Source: an uncultured Alphaproteobacteria bacterium
Lineage (GTDB): Bacteria; Pseudomonadota; Alphaproteobacteria; UBA11222
Direction: 5' to 3'
DNA length: 64,000 bases
Assembly: GCA_947258435.1 (NCBI GenBank)
Contig: CAMYID010000004.1
Location: 124,001 to 188,000 of the forward strand
In this document: positions 9,683 to 17,130 of the stretch, piece after piece
Position numbering within the stretch: the first letter of the stretch is position 1
Layout: each line of letters starts with the position of its first letter
Program-made: the position numbers and the translations under genes
Notes under the pieces: model-generated
Told to the model about the DNA's origin: nothing
What the model saw: the letters and a program-made list of their open reading frames with translations, nothing else
Database searches by the model: none

Positions 9683-9825
9683 TTTATCCTCCCCGACTGA
9701 TGCGGTCATTTTGTTCGACTGCATGATTTAGGGAAAGTCTAGGCGCGTGGGCGCTGGCTGTCGAATGTTTGGCGCAAAAGGTAAAGCCGCGCTAAGCTCG
9801 ATCAGAATTTCAGGGGAGTTTCATC

Positions 9826-10659
9826 ATGGAATATGGCATCACGATTTTTCCGACCGACTATTCGATCTCACCCGCTGATCTCGCCATCGCGGCGGAGGAG
9901 CGTGATTTTGAATCCCTTTGGGTGCCCGAGCATTCGCACATCCCGGTTTCGCGCAAATCCCCCTGGCCGGGCGGGCCCGAGCTTCCCAAGATGTATTATG
10001 ACGTGATGGATCCGTTCGTGTCGCTTGCCACCGCGGCGGCGGTGACCAGAAAACTGAAGCTCGCGACCGGCATCTGCCTTATTGTGCAGCGTGATCCGAT
10101 CCAGCTTGCCAAGGAAATCTGCACGCTTGATCAGCTTTCCAATGGGCGTTTTCTGTTCGGGATCGGCGCGGGCTGGAATGCGGAAGAGATGGCCGATCAC
10201 GGTACCGACTTTAAAAAGCGCCTGGGCGTGATGCGCGAACGGGTCGAGGCGATCAAGGTGATCTGTACCGAGAACAAGCCGCAATATGCCGGCAAATATG
10301 TGAATTTCGAACCCTTCATGACCTGGCCGAAACCGGTGCAAAAGCCCCATCCGCCGATCCATGTGGGTGGTATTTTCCCTTATGGCGCGCGGCGCGCGGC
10401 GGAATATGGCGATGGCTGGATGCCGATTCTGGGCCGTGGCGACCTGCTCGAGGAATTGCCGAAATTTCGCCAGATGGTGGCAGAACATGGCCGCGATCCC
10501 GACAGTGTTGAGGTAACGCTGTTTGCCGCCCCGCCCGAAGCAGACAAGCTCAAGGCGCTGGCCGATGCCGGCGTGACACGCGTGATTTTTGGATTGCCGC
10601 CGGCCAAGTCCGATGAGGTGCTGCCGATCCTTGATCACTATGCGGCGCTGATGCGGTAG
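9826..10659 (+). CDS. LLM-class, probably F420-dependent oxidoreductase
   Basis: A 277-residue luciferase-like protein of the TIGR03619 type: FESLWVPEHSHIPVSRKSPW near the N-terminus, LKLATGICLIVQRDPIQLAK, LSNGRFLFGIGAGWNAEEM, and KPVQKPHPPIHVGGIFPYGA. F420H2 or FMNH2 would bind in the barrel; the family suggests F420. It is the first gene of a four-gene same-strand unit: 47 bases separate it from the formate/nitrite channel gene, which is followed by a hydrolase and a second LLM gene. ATG 9826 follows CAGGGGAGT. It shares a divergent control region of about 143 bases with the LLM/CoA-transferase operon. Confidence 0.9.
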   Translation: MEYGITIFPTDYSISPADLAIAAEERDFESLWVPEHSHIPVSRKSPWPGGPELPKMYYDVMDPFVSLATAAAVTRKLKLATGICLIVQRDPIQLAKEICTLDQLSNGRFLFGIGAGWNAEEMADHGTDFKKRLGVMRERVEAIKVICTENKPQYAGKYVNFEPFMTWPKPVQKPHPPIHVGGIFPYGARRAAEYGDGWMPILGRGDLLEELPKFRQMVAEHGRDPDSVEVTLFAAPPEADKLKALADAGVTRVIFGLPPAKSDEVLPILDHYAALMR

Positions 10660-10706
10660 CCTGATTAAGGCGAACGCGGCGCCAAATAAGTAGAGGGGAA
10701 GCAGGC

Positions 10707-11579
10707 ATGCCGGATACGGTGCCGACCGAAAGCCATTCCATCGATGCGCTATTGCCGGGGGAAATGGCGCTGAAGGCGGAACGCATCGGGGCCGCAAAAG
10801 CGCGGCAGGATGTGCTGAGCCTGCTTGTCCTTGGGGTCCTCGCCGGGGCCTTCATTGCTTTTGGCGGCATCTTTTCGACCATTGTCGCGGCCGGGGCGGC
10901 GGGGGAGTTACCCTTCGGCCTCGTGCGGCTGTTGTCCGGGCTCGTCTTTTCGCTCGGGCTCATTCTAGTGGTTATCGGCGGGGCTGAGCTTTTCACCGGC
11001 AACAATCTGATCGTCATGGCCTGTGCCGGGGGCAAGGTCGGAATGTCGGAAATGCTGCGCGCCTGGGCGATTGTCTATGTCGGTAATTTCATCGGTGCCG
11101 TGGCGACCGCTATCATGGTTTTTCTGGCGGGAACCTATGCGCTTGGAAGCGGGGCGGTGGGGGCCGCTGCGCTTGCCACCGCGGAAGCCAAGGCGGCGCT
11201 GCCTTTTGCCGCCGCGTTGTTCCGGGGCATTCTGTGCAATGTGCTGGTGTGTCTGGCCGTCTGGCTGTGCTACAGCGCGCGCAGTACGACTGACAAGATC
11301 CTCGCGGTCATTTTCCCGATTACCGCCTTTGTCGCTGCCGGTTTTGAACATTCCATCGCGAATATGTATTTCCTGCCCTTCGGGCTTGCGATCAAGGGGT
11401 TCGCGCCGGATAGTTTCTGGACTGTGATCGGGCAGACGCCGGATAGCTATGCCGCGCTCGACTATGCAGCACTTGCGACCAATCTCGTTCCGGTGACAAT
11501 TGGCAATATGATCGGCGGCGGGATGCTTGTCGGGGCGGTTTACTGGTTCGTCTATCTGCGTGTGCGCCGGTCGAATTGA
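10707..11579 (+). CDS. Formate/nitrite transporter (FNT) family channel
   Basis: A 290-residue polytopic inner-membrane protein of the FNT family, pentameric channels for formate, nitrite, hydrosulfide or small monocarboxylates. After a soluble N-terminal helix of about 35 residues there are six hydrophobic segments. Family features visible are LGVLAGAFIAFGGIF, the GGAELFTGNNLIV selectivity-loop motif, FFRG-like FRGILCNVLVCLAVWLC and GFEHSIANMYFLPFGL. The Leu-Phe-Thr-Gly-Asn loop argues for a true FNT channel rather than a generic permease, but the ion cannot be named. It lies between an LLM oxidoreductase gene and a hydrolase gene (16-base gap downstream), an unusual setting for an FNT gene. 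Confidence 0.92.
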   Translation: MPDTVPTESHSIDALLPGEMALKAERIGAAKARQDVLSLLVLGVLAGAFIAFGGIFSTIVAAGAAGELPFGLVRLLSGLVFSLGLILVVIGGAELFTGNNLIVMACAGGKVGMSEMLRAWAIVYVGNFIGAVATAIMVFLAGTYALGSGAVGAAALATAEAKAALPFAAALFRGILCNVLVCLAVWLCYSARSTTDKILAVIFPITAFVAAGFEHSIANMYFLPFGLAIKGFAPDSFWTVIGQTPDSYAALDYAALATNLVPVTIGNMIGGGMLVGAVYWFVYLRVRRSN

Positions 11580-11595
11580 TGGGGAGGGGCACAGA

Positions 11596-12543
11596 ATGCG
11601 AAAATTTATCACGGGGCTGATTATTCTGCTGATCGTTGTCATTGCCGGCGGTTATGCGTATCTGTTCGAGTCCGATATTCCTCATGACGAGCTGGTGGCG
11701 GAATATGGCGGTGAGCCGTCGAAATTCCTGATCCTGCCCGATGGCAGCCGCGTCCATTATCGCGATCAGGGGCGGGCGGACGGGCGGCCGCTTGTGCTGC
11801 TGCACGGTTCGAATGCATCGCTGTTCACCTGGGAAGGGTGGGTTGCTGAACTTGGCGATGAGTTCCGTGTGATTACACTCGATCTGCCCGGGCACGGGCT
11901 GACCGGACGGATCGTTGGCGATGACTATTCAGCGCAGGGGATGGACCGGTTCCTGCTGGCCTTTGCAGATACGCTTGGGCTTGAACGTTTCGTACTTGGC
12001 GGTAACTCAATGGGGGGCGGCATCGCCGCGCGCTTTGCCCGCGATCATGCCGAACGGGTTACACAGCTCATCCTCGTGGATGCGGGTGGCATCCCCGCGC
12101 CCGGTGAGGAACAGAAAGTGCCGCTCGTTTTCAAGCTGATGGGGCAGCCGGTAATTGGCGATATGCTTGTTTATCTCACCCCGCGTGAACTTGTGGGCGA
12201 TGCGGTGCGCAATATCTATGGCGATCCGGGCAAAGTCAGCGACCGGCTTGTCGATCTGTATCACGATATGAACCTGCATGAAGGCAATCGCGTGGCGACC
12301 AAATATCGGGTGCAGAGCTATGACACCACCCTTGTGGAGACGATGGATCGGATTATTCAGCCGACCCTTATCCTCTGGGGATCGGAGGACCGGCTCACCC
12401 CGCTTGCGATGGGGCACAGCTTTGATGCAGGCATCCCCAATTCGCATCTGCATGTGTTTGACGGGGCGGGACATATTCCGATGGAAGAAATCCCGGTGGA
12501 AAGCGCAGCGGTTGTCCGCAACTTCCTAATGGGTGGAGAATAG
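11596..12543 (+). CDS. Membrane-anchored alpha/beta hydrolase
   Basis: A 315-residue alpha/beta-hydrolase. An N-terminal hydrophobic helix (residues 5-23, GLIILLIVVIAGGYAYLF) suggests a signal anchor, with the catalytic domain in the periplasm. The catalytic triad is visible: nucleophile Ser138 in GGNSMGGG, an acid in WGSEDRLTP and the histidine in FDGAGHIPMEE. The oxyanion region LLHGSNASLFTWEGW and LDLPGHGLT are typical of the epoxide-hydrolase/haloalkane-dehalogenase-like fold. ATG 11596 follows GGGGAGGGG; a longer in-frame start at 11527 would overlap the FNT gene and remove the anchor from the N-terminus. The next gene (LLM) begins three bases after its stop, so coupling is likely. Substrate unknown; an ester or lactone is plausible. 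Confidence 0.9.
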   Translation: MRKFITGLIILLIVVIAGGYAYLFESDIPHDELVAEYGGEPSKFLILPDGSRVHYRDQGRADGRPLVLLHGSNASLFTWEGWVAELGDEFRVITLDLPGHGLTGRIVGDDYSAQGMDRFLLAFADTLGLERFVLGGNSMGGGIAARFARDHAERVTQLILVDAGGIPAPGEEQKVPLVFKLMGQPVIGDMLVYLTPRELVGDAVRNIYGDPGKVSDRLVDLYHDMNLHEGNRVATKYRVQSYDTTLVETMDRIIQPTLILWGSEDRLTPLAMGHSFDAGIPNSHLHVFDGAGHIPMEEIPVESAAVVRNFLMGGE

Positions 12544-12546
12544 ATA

Positions 12547-13422
12547 ATGCAGCTTGGGAAACTCGGTGTCTGGTGGGCGACTGATGCACTGTCAGCCGAT
12601 GATGCGGCGGCATTCGCCAAACGGCTCGACGCATGGGGTTATGCGGCCTTGTGGATTCCGGAAGCGATGGGGCGTGAGCCATTGGCGCATGCGGCCTGGC
12701 TGCTTGCCAATACCCAGACACTCGTCATCGCGACGGGGATTGCCAATATCTATGCGCGGGATGCGCGGGCGGCCTTTACCGGTCAGCGCACCCTGGCAGA
12801 ACAGTCCGGCGACCGTTTCCTGCTGGGGCTGGGAGTGTCGCATGCCCCCCTTGTCGAGGGAATGCGCGGTCACGCTTACAAATCGCCGCTTGCCACCATG
12901 CGCGGCTATCTTGAGGCGATGGCCAATGCAGGGGATTATGGCGCGGTGCCGCCCCGGGAGGCGCCGCCCACGGTGATTGCGGCGCTGGGCCCCAAGATGC
13001 TGGCGCTTGCGGCCAGCCATGCGCGCGGCGCGCACCCTTATCTTGTAACCCCGGACCACACAAAAAAGGCACGTGAGATTCTCGGGCCAGACCCCTGGCT
13101 TTGCGTCGAGCAGAAAGTATTGCGCGAGACAGACCCCGAAAAAGCGCGGGCGATCGCGCGGCAGGGTATCGGCTTCTATCTTGCCTTGCCCAATTACCGC
13201 AATAACCTGCTACGGCTTGGCTTCACGGCAGAAGAGATTGACGGGCAGTCGGACAGGCTCGTTGACGCGCTTGTCGCCTGGGGGGATGAGGCGGCGATCC
13301 GCAACCATATTGACGCGCATTTTGCCGCCGGTGCCGATCATGTCTGCATTCAGCCGCTCAACCCGCAAGGCACACCCCTGCCCGATGAAGGCCTGCTCGC
13401 CGCGCTGGCTCCCGACAGTTAG
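12547..13422 (+). CDS. LLM-class F420-dependent oxidoreductase, MSMEG_4141-like (TIGR03620 type)
   Basis: A 291-residue luciferase-like protein. The opening LGKLGVWWATDALSADDAAA, then YAALWIPEAMGREPLAHAAW, VIATGIANIYARDARAA, and RFLLGLGVSHAPLVEGMRGH are the features I associate with the MSMEG_4141 (TIGR03620) F420-dependent family of mycobacteria. It starts three bases after the hydrolase stop codon, so the four genes 9826-13422 form one tight operon. The reaction is unknown; the protein is shorter than many LLM enzymes and lacks the insertion loops of true luciferases. Convergent with the TauE-type permease gene after 11 bases. Confidence 0.9.
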   Translation: MQLGKLGVWWATDALSADDAAAFAKRLDAWGYAALWIPEAMGREPLAHAAWLLANTQTLVIATGIANIYARDARAAFTGQRTLAEQSGDRFLLGLGVSHAPLVEGMRGHAYKSPLATMRGYLEAMANAGDYGAVPPREAPPTVIAALGPKMLALAASHARGAHPYLVTPDHTKKAREILGPDPWLCVEQKVLRETDPEKARAIARQGIGFYLALPNYRNNLLRLGFTAEEIDGQSDRLVDALVAWGDEAAIRNHIDAHFAAGADHVCIQPLNPQGTPLPDEGLLAALAPDS

Positions 13423-13433
13423 GTCAATCTGCT

Positions 13434-14276
13434 TCAGCTCAAGTCCAGAAACATCCGGATACTGGTGAGTGCCAGGAACAGGGCAAAGGCACGGCGCAGG
13501 GCGGGGCGGCTGATCGCATGGGCAAGCCGTGCGCCCCAGGGGGCGGCCAGCACGGTCGCGGGTACGATCAGTGCAAATCCGACCAGATTGACATAGCCGA
13601 GCGAAAAGGGCGGCAATCCCGGCGCGTTCCAGCCGCCGGCGATCATGGCAAGCGTGCCCGGTATCGAGATGATGAGCCCGAAGCCGGCGGCTGTCCCGAC
13701 GGCGCGGTGAATGGGGAAACTGTACAGATTGAGGATCGGTACACCGAGCGTACCCCCGCCAATCCCCATCAATACGCTGATTAACCCGATCACTGTGCCA
13801 ATCGCGCCGCGTATGATACCTGTGGGGAGCGCATCGGCCAGTCGCCATTCCTCCCGCCCGAACGCCATATGGACAGAGACGATGAGCGCAACAGTTGCGA
13901 ATACGCCCATCAGCATTCCGCCTGCCGCAACCCCGGCCACGATACCGCCAAGCAGAACGCCGCCAAGGATCGGTAACCCAAGCCCTTTCAGTAATTCAAA
14001 ATCCACCGCGCCCCTGTCGTGATGTGCGCGGATCGAACGGATCGATGTGGGAATAATCGTGGCCAGAGAGGTGCCGACTGCCAGATGCATGCGCACTGCT
14101 TCGTCGATCCCAAGCAGGGAAAACAGATGGAACAGCACCGGGACGATAACGATGCCGCCCCCCACACCAAGCAGTCCGGCCAGAACGCCGGCAATGATGC
14201 CGGTAATGAGCAATGCGCCGGCCAGCAGGCTCAGTGCGACAAAATCGTAGCCGGCCAGCAGTTCCACCGCCTTCAA
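13434..14276 (-). CDS. TauE/SafE (TSUP) family permease
   Basis: A polytopic membrane protein of about 280 residues with roughly eight hydrophobic segments in two repeated halves, as expected of the TauE/SafE sulfite-exporter family. Typical motifs are GIIAGVLAGLLGVGGGIVIVP in the first half and GLISVLMGIGGGTLGVP in the second, the duplicated 'G..G.GGG....P' signature. Reported members export sulfite or sulfoacetate or take up organosulfur anions; the ligand here is unknown. The likely start is TTG at 14276, overlapping the dusA stop as TTGA, or GTG at 14267; a much longer open frame to 14459 runs across dusA and reads as low-quality Arg-rich sequence. Probably translationally coupled to dusA. 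Confidence 0.87.
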   Translation of the reverse strand: MKAVELLAGYDFVALSLLAGALLITGIIAGVLAGLLGVGGGIVIVPVLFHLFSLLGIDEAVRMHLAVGTSLATIIPTSIRSIRAHHDRGAVDFELLKGLGLPILGGVLLGGIVAGVAAGGMLMGVFATVALIVSVHMAFGREEWRLADALPTGIIRGAIGTVIGLISVLMGIGGGTLGVPILNLYSFPIHRAVGTAAGFGLIISIPGTLAMIAGGWNAPGLPPFSLGYVNLVGFALIVPATVLAAPWGARLAHAISRPALRRAFALFLALTSIRMFLDLS

Positions 14277-15268
14277 GCCGCCCGTGCGAGGGCGGCTTGC
14301 GATACCTGTTCCAGCGCGGCGACCATCACATCCGCTCCCGCGCCGGATATGTGTGCATGTTCGCTCAGATATCTGCGCCAGATACGCGCACCGGGTTGGC
14401 CCTGAAACAATCCCAGCATGTGCCGGGTGATCCGATGCAGCGGCACCCCGTCGGCGCATTGTGCCGCGACCCAGGGGGCAAGTGCTGTGACAATATCACC
14501 CCTGTCTGGCACCGGTGCCGCCGATCCGTAGAATTCGCGATCCACCGTTGCCAGCAGATAGGGATTACGGTAGGCCGCGCGGCCGATCATCACCCCGTCC
14601 ACATGCTGCAAATGTTCTCTTGCCTCAGTCAGGCTATTGACCCCGCCATTGATCGTGATGTGAAGCTGTGGAAAGGCCTGCTTCATTGCATGGACAAGCG
14701 GATAATCGAGGGGTGGAATTTCGCGATTCTGCTTGGGGTTCAACCCTTTGAGCCAGGCCTTGCGCGCGTGGATCACAAAATGGGTGCATCCCGCATCCGC
14801 CAATGTGGCAAGGAAGGCAGGCAGCACTTCATGGGGGTCCTGATCATCGATCCCGATGCGGGACTTTACCGTGACAGGGACAAGCGGCGCGGCCCTTCGC
14901 ATGGCCGTGATGCACTGTGCGACAAGCCTGGGACTGGCCATCAGACAGGCGCCGAACCGGCCTGATTGCACCCGGTCGCTCGGGCAACCGACATTGAGAT
15001 TGATTGCGTCATAGCCGTAATCCGCGCCGATCCGCGCCGCCTCGGCAAGGGTTGCGGGATCGCAGCCGCCGAGCTGCAACGCCACCGGATGCTCGGACGG
15101 ATCGAAGCGCAGCAGATAATCGCGATCCCCGCGCAGCACGGCTTCTGCATGCACCATCTCGGTATAAAGCAGCGCATGCCGGCTGATCCGCCGCAGGAAA
15201 TAGCGGTCGAACCGGTCCGTCCACTCCATCATCGGTGCGATGGCGATGCTGTTTTCAGCGGCACTCAC
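14273..15268 (-). CDS. dusA: tRNA-dihydrouridine(20/20a) synthase
   Basis: DusA reduces uridine 20/20a in the D-loop of tRNA with FMN and NADPH. The 331-residue protein has the FMN-binding start IAIAPMMEWTDRFDRYFLR, HPVALQLGG, the catalytic-cysteine segment INLNVGCPSDRVQSG with Cys95, KSRIGIDD, and the motif INGGVNSLTEAREHLQHVDG followed by MIGRAAYRNP. The HARKAWLKGLNPKQNREIPPL motif separates DusA from DusB and DusC. GTG at 15268 is chosen as start because AAGGAA lies upstream and the protein then begins exactly at the family N-terminus; a longer frame to 15385 adds 39 unlike residues. It overlaps the start of the downstream permease gene by three or four bases. Confidence 0.93.
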   Translation of the reverse strand: MSAAENSIAIAPMMEWTDRFDRYFLRRISRHALLYTEMVHAEAVLRGDRDYLLRFDPSEHPVALQLGGCDPATLAEAARIGADYGYDAINLNVGCPSDRVQSGRFGACLMASPRLVAQCITAMRRAAPLVPVTVKSRIGIDDQDPHEVLPAFLATLADAGCTHFVIHARKAWLKGLNPKQNREIPPLDYPLVHAMKQAFPQLHITINGGVNSLTEAREHLQHVDGVMIGRAAYRNPYLLATVDREFYGSAAPVPDRGDIVTALAPWVAAQCADGVPLHRITRHMLGLFQGQPGARIWRRYLSEHAHISGAGADVMVAALEQVSQAALARAA

Positions 15269-15402
15269 GCGATTAATATTCCTTGGTTTGCGCAAATCGG
15301 CGCGCACTATAACGCAACGGACTTGCCTTTGCACGGCATGGCAGGTGATGCTTGGCGCAAGCAGCTTATTGCAATTACACCGCAAGCCACGGGGGGCAGA
15401 AG

Positions 15403-16671
15403 ATGGCGCGTTTCAGTGACAGCGAGTGGCGGGATATTAATGCCACGCTTAACACAGTGCCCCTATCCGATGAGCCATTCGGCATGCCGGAGCGGCGTGA
15501 CGGTTCGGTTATCCTGTCCTCTTTCAATATTCGCGCGCTCGGCAATCCCGGTACACGCGGGGTGGACAGCCGTTCGGGGCGCACGCGGGGCGCGTGGCAA
15601 TTGCTTGCCGATTATGTGAGCCGTTGCGACTTTGTCGCGATTCAGGAGGTAAAGGACGATCTGCGCGGCCTCAAAAAACTGAAATCCATGCTGCGCGACG
15701 CGGATAAATATGCGCTTATCGTGTCGGATGTGACCGGTGCGCGGCCCGGTCTCGATGTCAGTCAGGAGCGGTTGGCTTTCCTTTACCGGTGGGACCGGAT
15801 CGAACGGACCGAGATGGCATCCGACATCACCTTCGACCGGCGCGCCGTGCTGGATACGATCCATGAGAAATGGGATGCGTTCATGGCGGATTTCCAGGCC
15901 CATGACGCGCTGATGCGGGTGTATGAGATCAAGCGTGAAGAATTCAAGGCAGGGCTGCGCAGTTCGCGGCCCGCCAAGCCCGCATTCGTCCTGTCCAATT
16001 TTCTTACCTTCATCCGCACACCGCATGTCGCGTCTTTTCGCGTACGCGGCGCGAGCGGGTCGGCGGGGCTCGATTTCAACGCGGTGAACGCACATCTGCT
16101 TTACGGCAACAAAAGCCGTTCTGCCGAAGAGCGGAAGATGGAATTCGATGCGCTGGTCAGTTGGCTGCGCTGGCGGACAAAGGCGAAAGACCGGCTTTAT
16201 CACCGCAATATCATTCTGTTTGGCGATATGAATCTTGAGTTTGAAAAGCGCTTTACCTCAATGGCGGATGCGGAAGCCGCGATCAAGGCGATGAATGAGG
16301 ATGTGGGCAGAGGCTATCAGGTGAATTTCCCGTTCCTTGATGTGCCGGCGCGCCGCGGGCCTCCGCCACAGGGCGATGGCAAGGGGCGCTTCATGTCCAC
16401 CGCCCGGATGACCGAAACCTATGACCAGATCGGTTTCTTCGGGGCCGATGGCGCATTGCCTGATTATCTGGCGAATGAGGCGGCGGGTCAGCAGGGAGCG
16501 AATGGTTTCAATTACGGTGTGTTTGCATTTGCGGATCTGTTCGCGCAGGCATTGCATGGCAAAGAGCGTTTTCGGGAGGTGCCGCGCTCTGGCAGTTTCG
16601 TGCGCCGGTTCGAACATGATGTGAGCGATCATCATCCAATCTGGGTACGCCTGCCTGTTTCCCCTGTGTGA
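15403..16671 (+). CDS. Endonuclease/exonuclease/phosphatase (EEP) fold protein
   Basis: A 422-residue protein of the EEP superfamily (DNase I/exonuclease III fold). The signature blocks are present: SSFNIRALGNPGT near residue 40, FVAIQEVKDDLRG with the metal-ligand Glu, NAVNAHLLYGN with the catalytic His, NIILFGDMNLEFE (Asp-Met-Asn), and the closing VSDHHPIWVRL with the His base. A long insertion (about residues 130-215) contains a charged helical segment, IHEKWDAFMADFQAHDALMR, and is not typical of exonuclease III. Substrate may be a nucleic acid or a phosphoester; no secretion signal is visible. ATG 15403 follows GGGGGGCAGAAG. It is divergent from dusA over about 134 bases. Confidence 0.85.
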   Translation: MARFSDSEWRDINATLNTVPLSDEPFGMPERRDGSVILSSFNIRALGNPGTRGVDSRSGRTRGAWQLLADYVSRCDFVAIQEVKDDLRGLKKLKSMLRDADKYALIVSDVTGARPGLDVSQERLAFLYRWDRIERTEMASDITFDRRAVLDTIHEKWDAFMADFQAHDALMRVYEIKREEFKAGLRSSRPAKPAFVLSNFLTFIRTPHVASFRVRGASGSAGLDFNAVNAHLLYGNKSRSAEERKMEFDALVSWLRWRTKAKDRLYHRNIILFGDMNLEFEKRFTSMADAEAAIKAMNEDVGRGYQVNFPFLDVPARRGPPPQGDGKGRFMSTARMTETYDQIGFFGADGALPDYLANEAAGQQGANGFNYGVFAFADLFAQALHGKERFREVPRSGSFVRRFEHDVSDHHPIWVRLPVSPV

Positions 16672-16695
16672 GGGATTGCCTGCTCTGCTGTGGCT

Positions 16696-16983
16696 TTAGC
16701 CGGAACCGGTGTTTTTACTCTGGATTCGGCGCATGAGTGCCAGCGTGCCGAGAAAAACAAGGCTGAGTCCCGAAAAGGTCATAACTTCGCCGGGCAGAAC
16801 AGGGCGAACGGCAACCCCCTGCCACACACGGTAGCCCAGCACCGCTCCCCAGACCGCCCAGCCGGCAAGTGGCAATAACGCAAGCCGCCGGTGAAATCCG
16901 TTCCATTGCCGAAGCACAAGCGTTTGCAGCGTGACGTAAAGCACCGGCACCACAAGTGCCAGAATATTGATCACATGCTGCAT
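16696..16983 (-). CDS. Small three-helix membrane protein, unknown function
   Basis: A 95-residue protein with three hydrophobic stretches: residues 5-24 (INILALVVPVLYVTLQTLVL), about 33-52 (LALLPLAGWAVWGAVLGY) and about 64-84 (VMTFSGLSLVFLGTLALM), followed by a short basic end (RRIQSKNTGSG). I do not recognise a named family. The reading frame is favoured over the overlapping alternative in this region because it gives a coherent membrane protein and a plain ATG start. It lies convergent to the EEP gene (24 bases) and divergent from the copper ATPase gene, whose CueR-like promoter lies in the shared 147-base gap; involvement in metal handling is only a guess. Confidence 0.65.
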   Translation of the reverse strand: MQHVINILALVVPVLYVTLQTLVLRQWNGFHRRLALLPLAGWAVWGAVLGYRVWQGVAVRPVLPGEVMTFSGLSLVFLGTLALMRRIQSKNTGSG

Positions 16984-17067
16984 TGGGCCATTCCTTCTTC
17001 GCCGTCAATAGGGGGTCGGTGCCCCTTTTTAACGCAGCTTTGAACCGAAATCCCGAAAAAGCGGGGC

Positions 17068-17098
17068 TTGACCTGCCAGTTACTGGAAGCTTCATCAT
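17068..17098 (+). promoter_or_regulatory. CueR/HmrR-type (MerR family) copper-responsive promoter
   Basis: TTGACC at 17068-17073 and CATCAT at 17093-17098 are separated by 19 bases, the over-long spacer characteristic of MerR-family promoters. The spacer carries the dyad CCAG-TTA-CTGG, and the stretch CTTGACCTGCCAGTTACTGG matches the known copA/CueR operator layout. It lies 33 bases upstream of the copper ATPase start. A CueR-like activator would untwist this promoter when Cu(I) binds. The sequence match is direct observation; the regulator itself is not in the window. Confidence 0.78.
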
Positions 17099-17130
17099 CA
17101 TGGGGGCAACAAAGCTGAAGGAAACCGACA

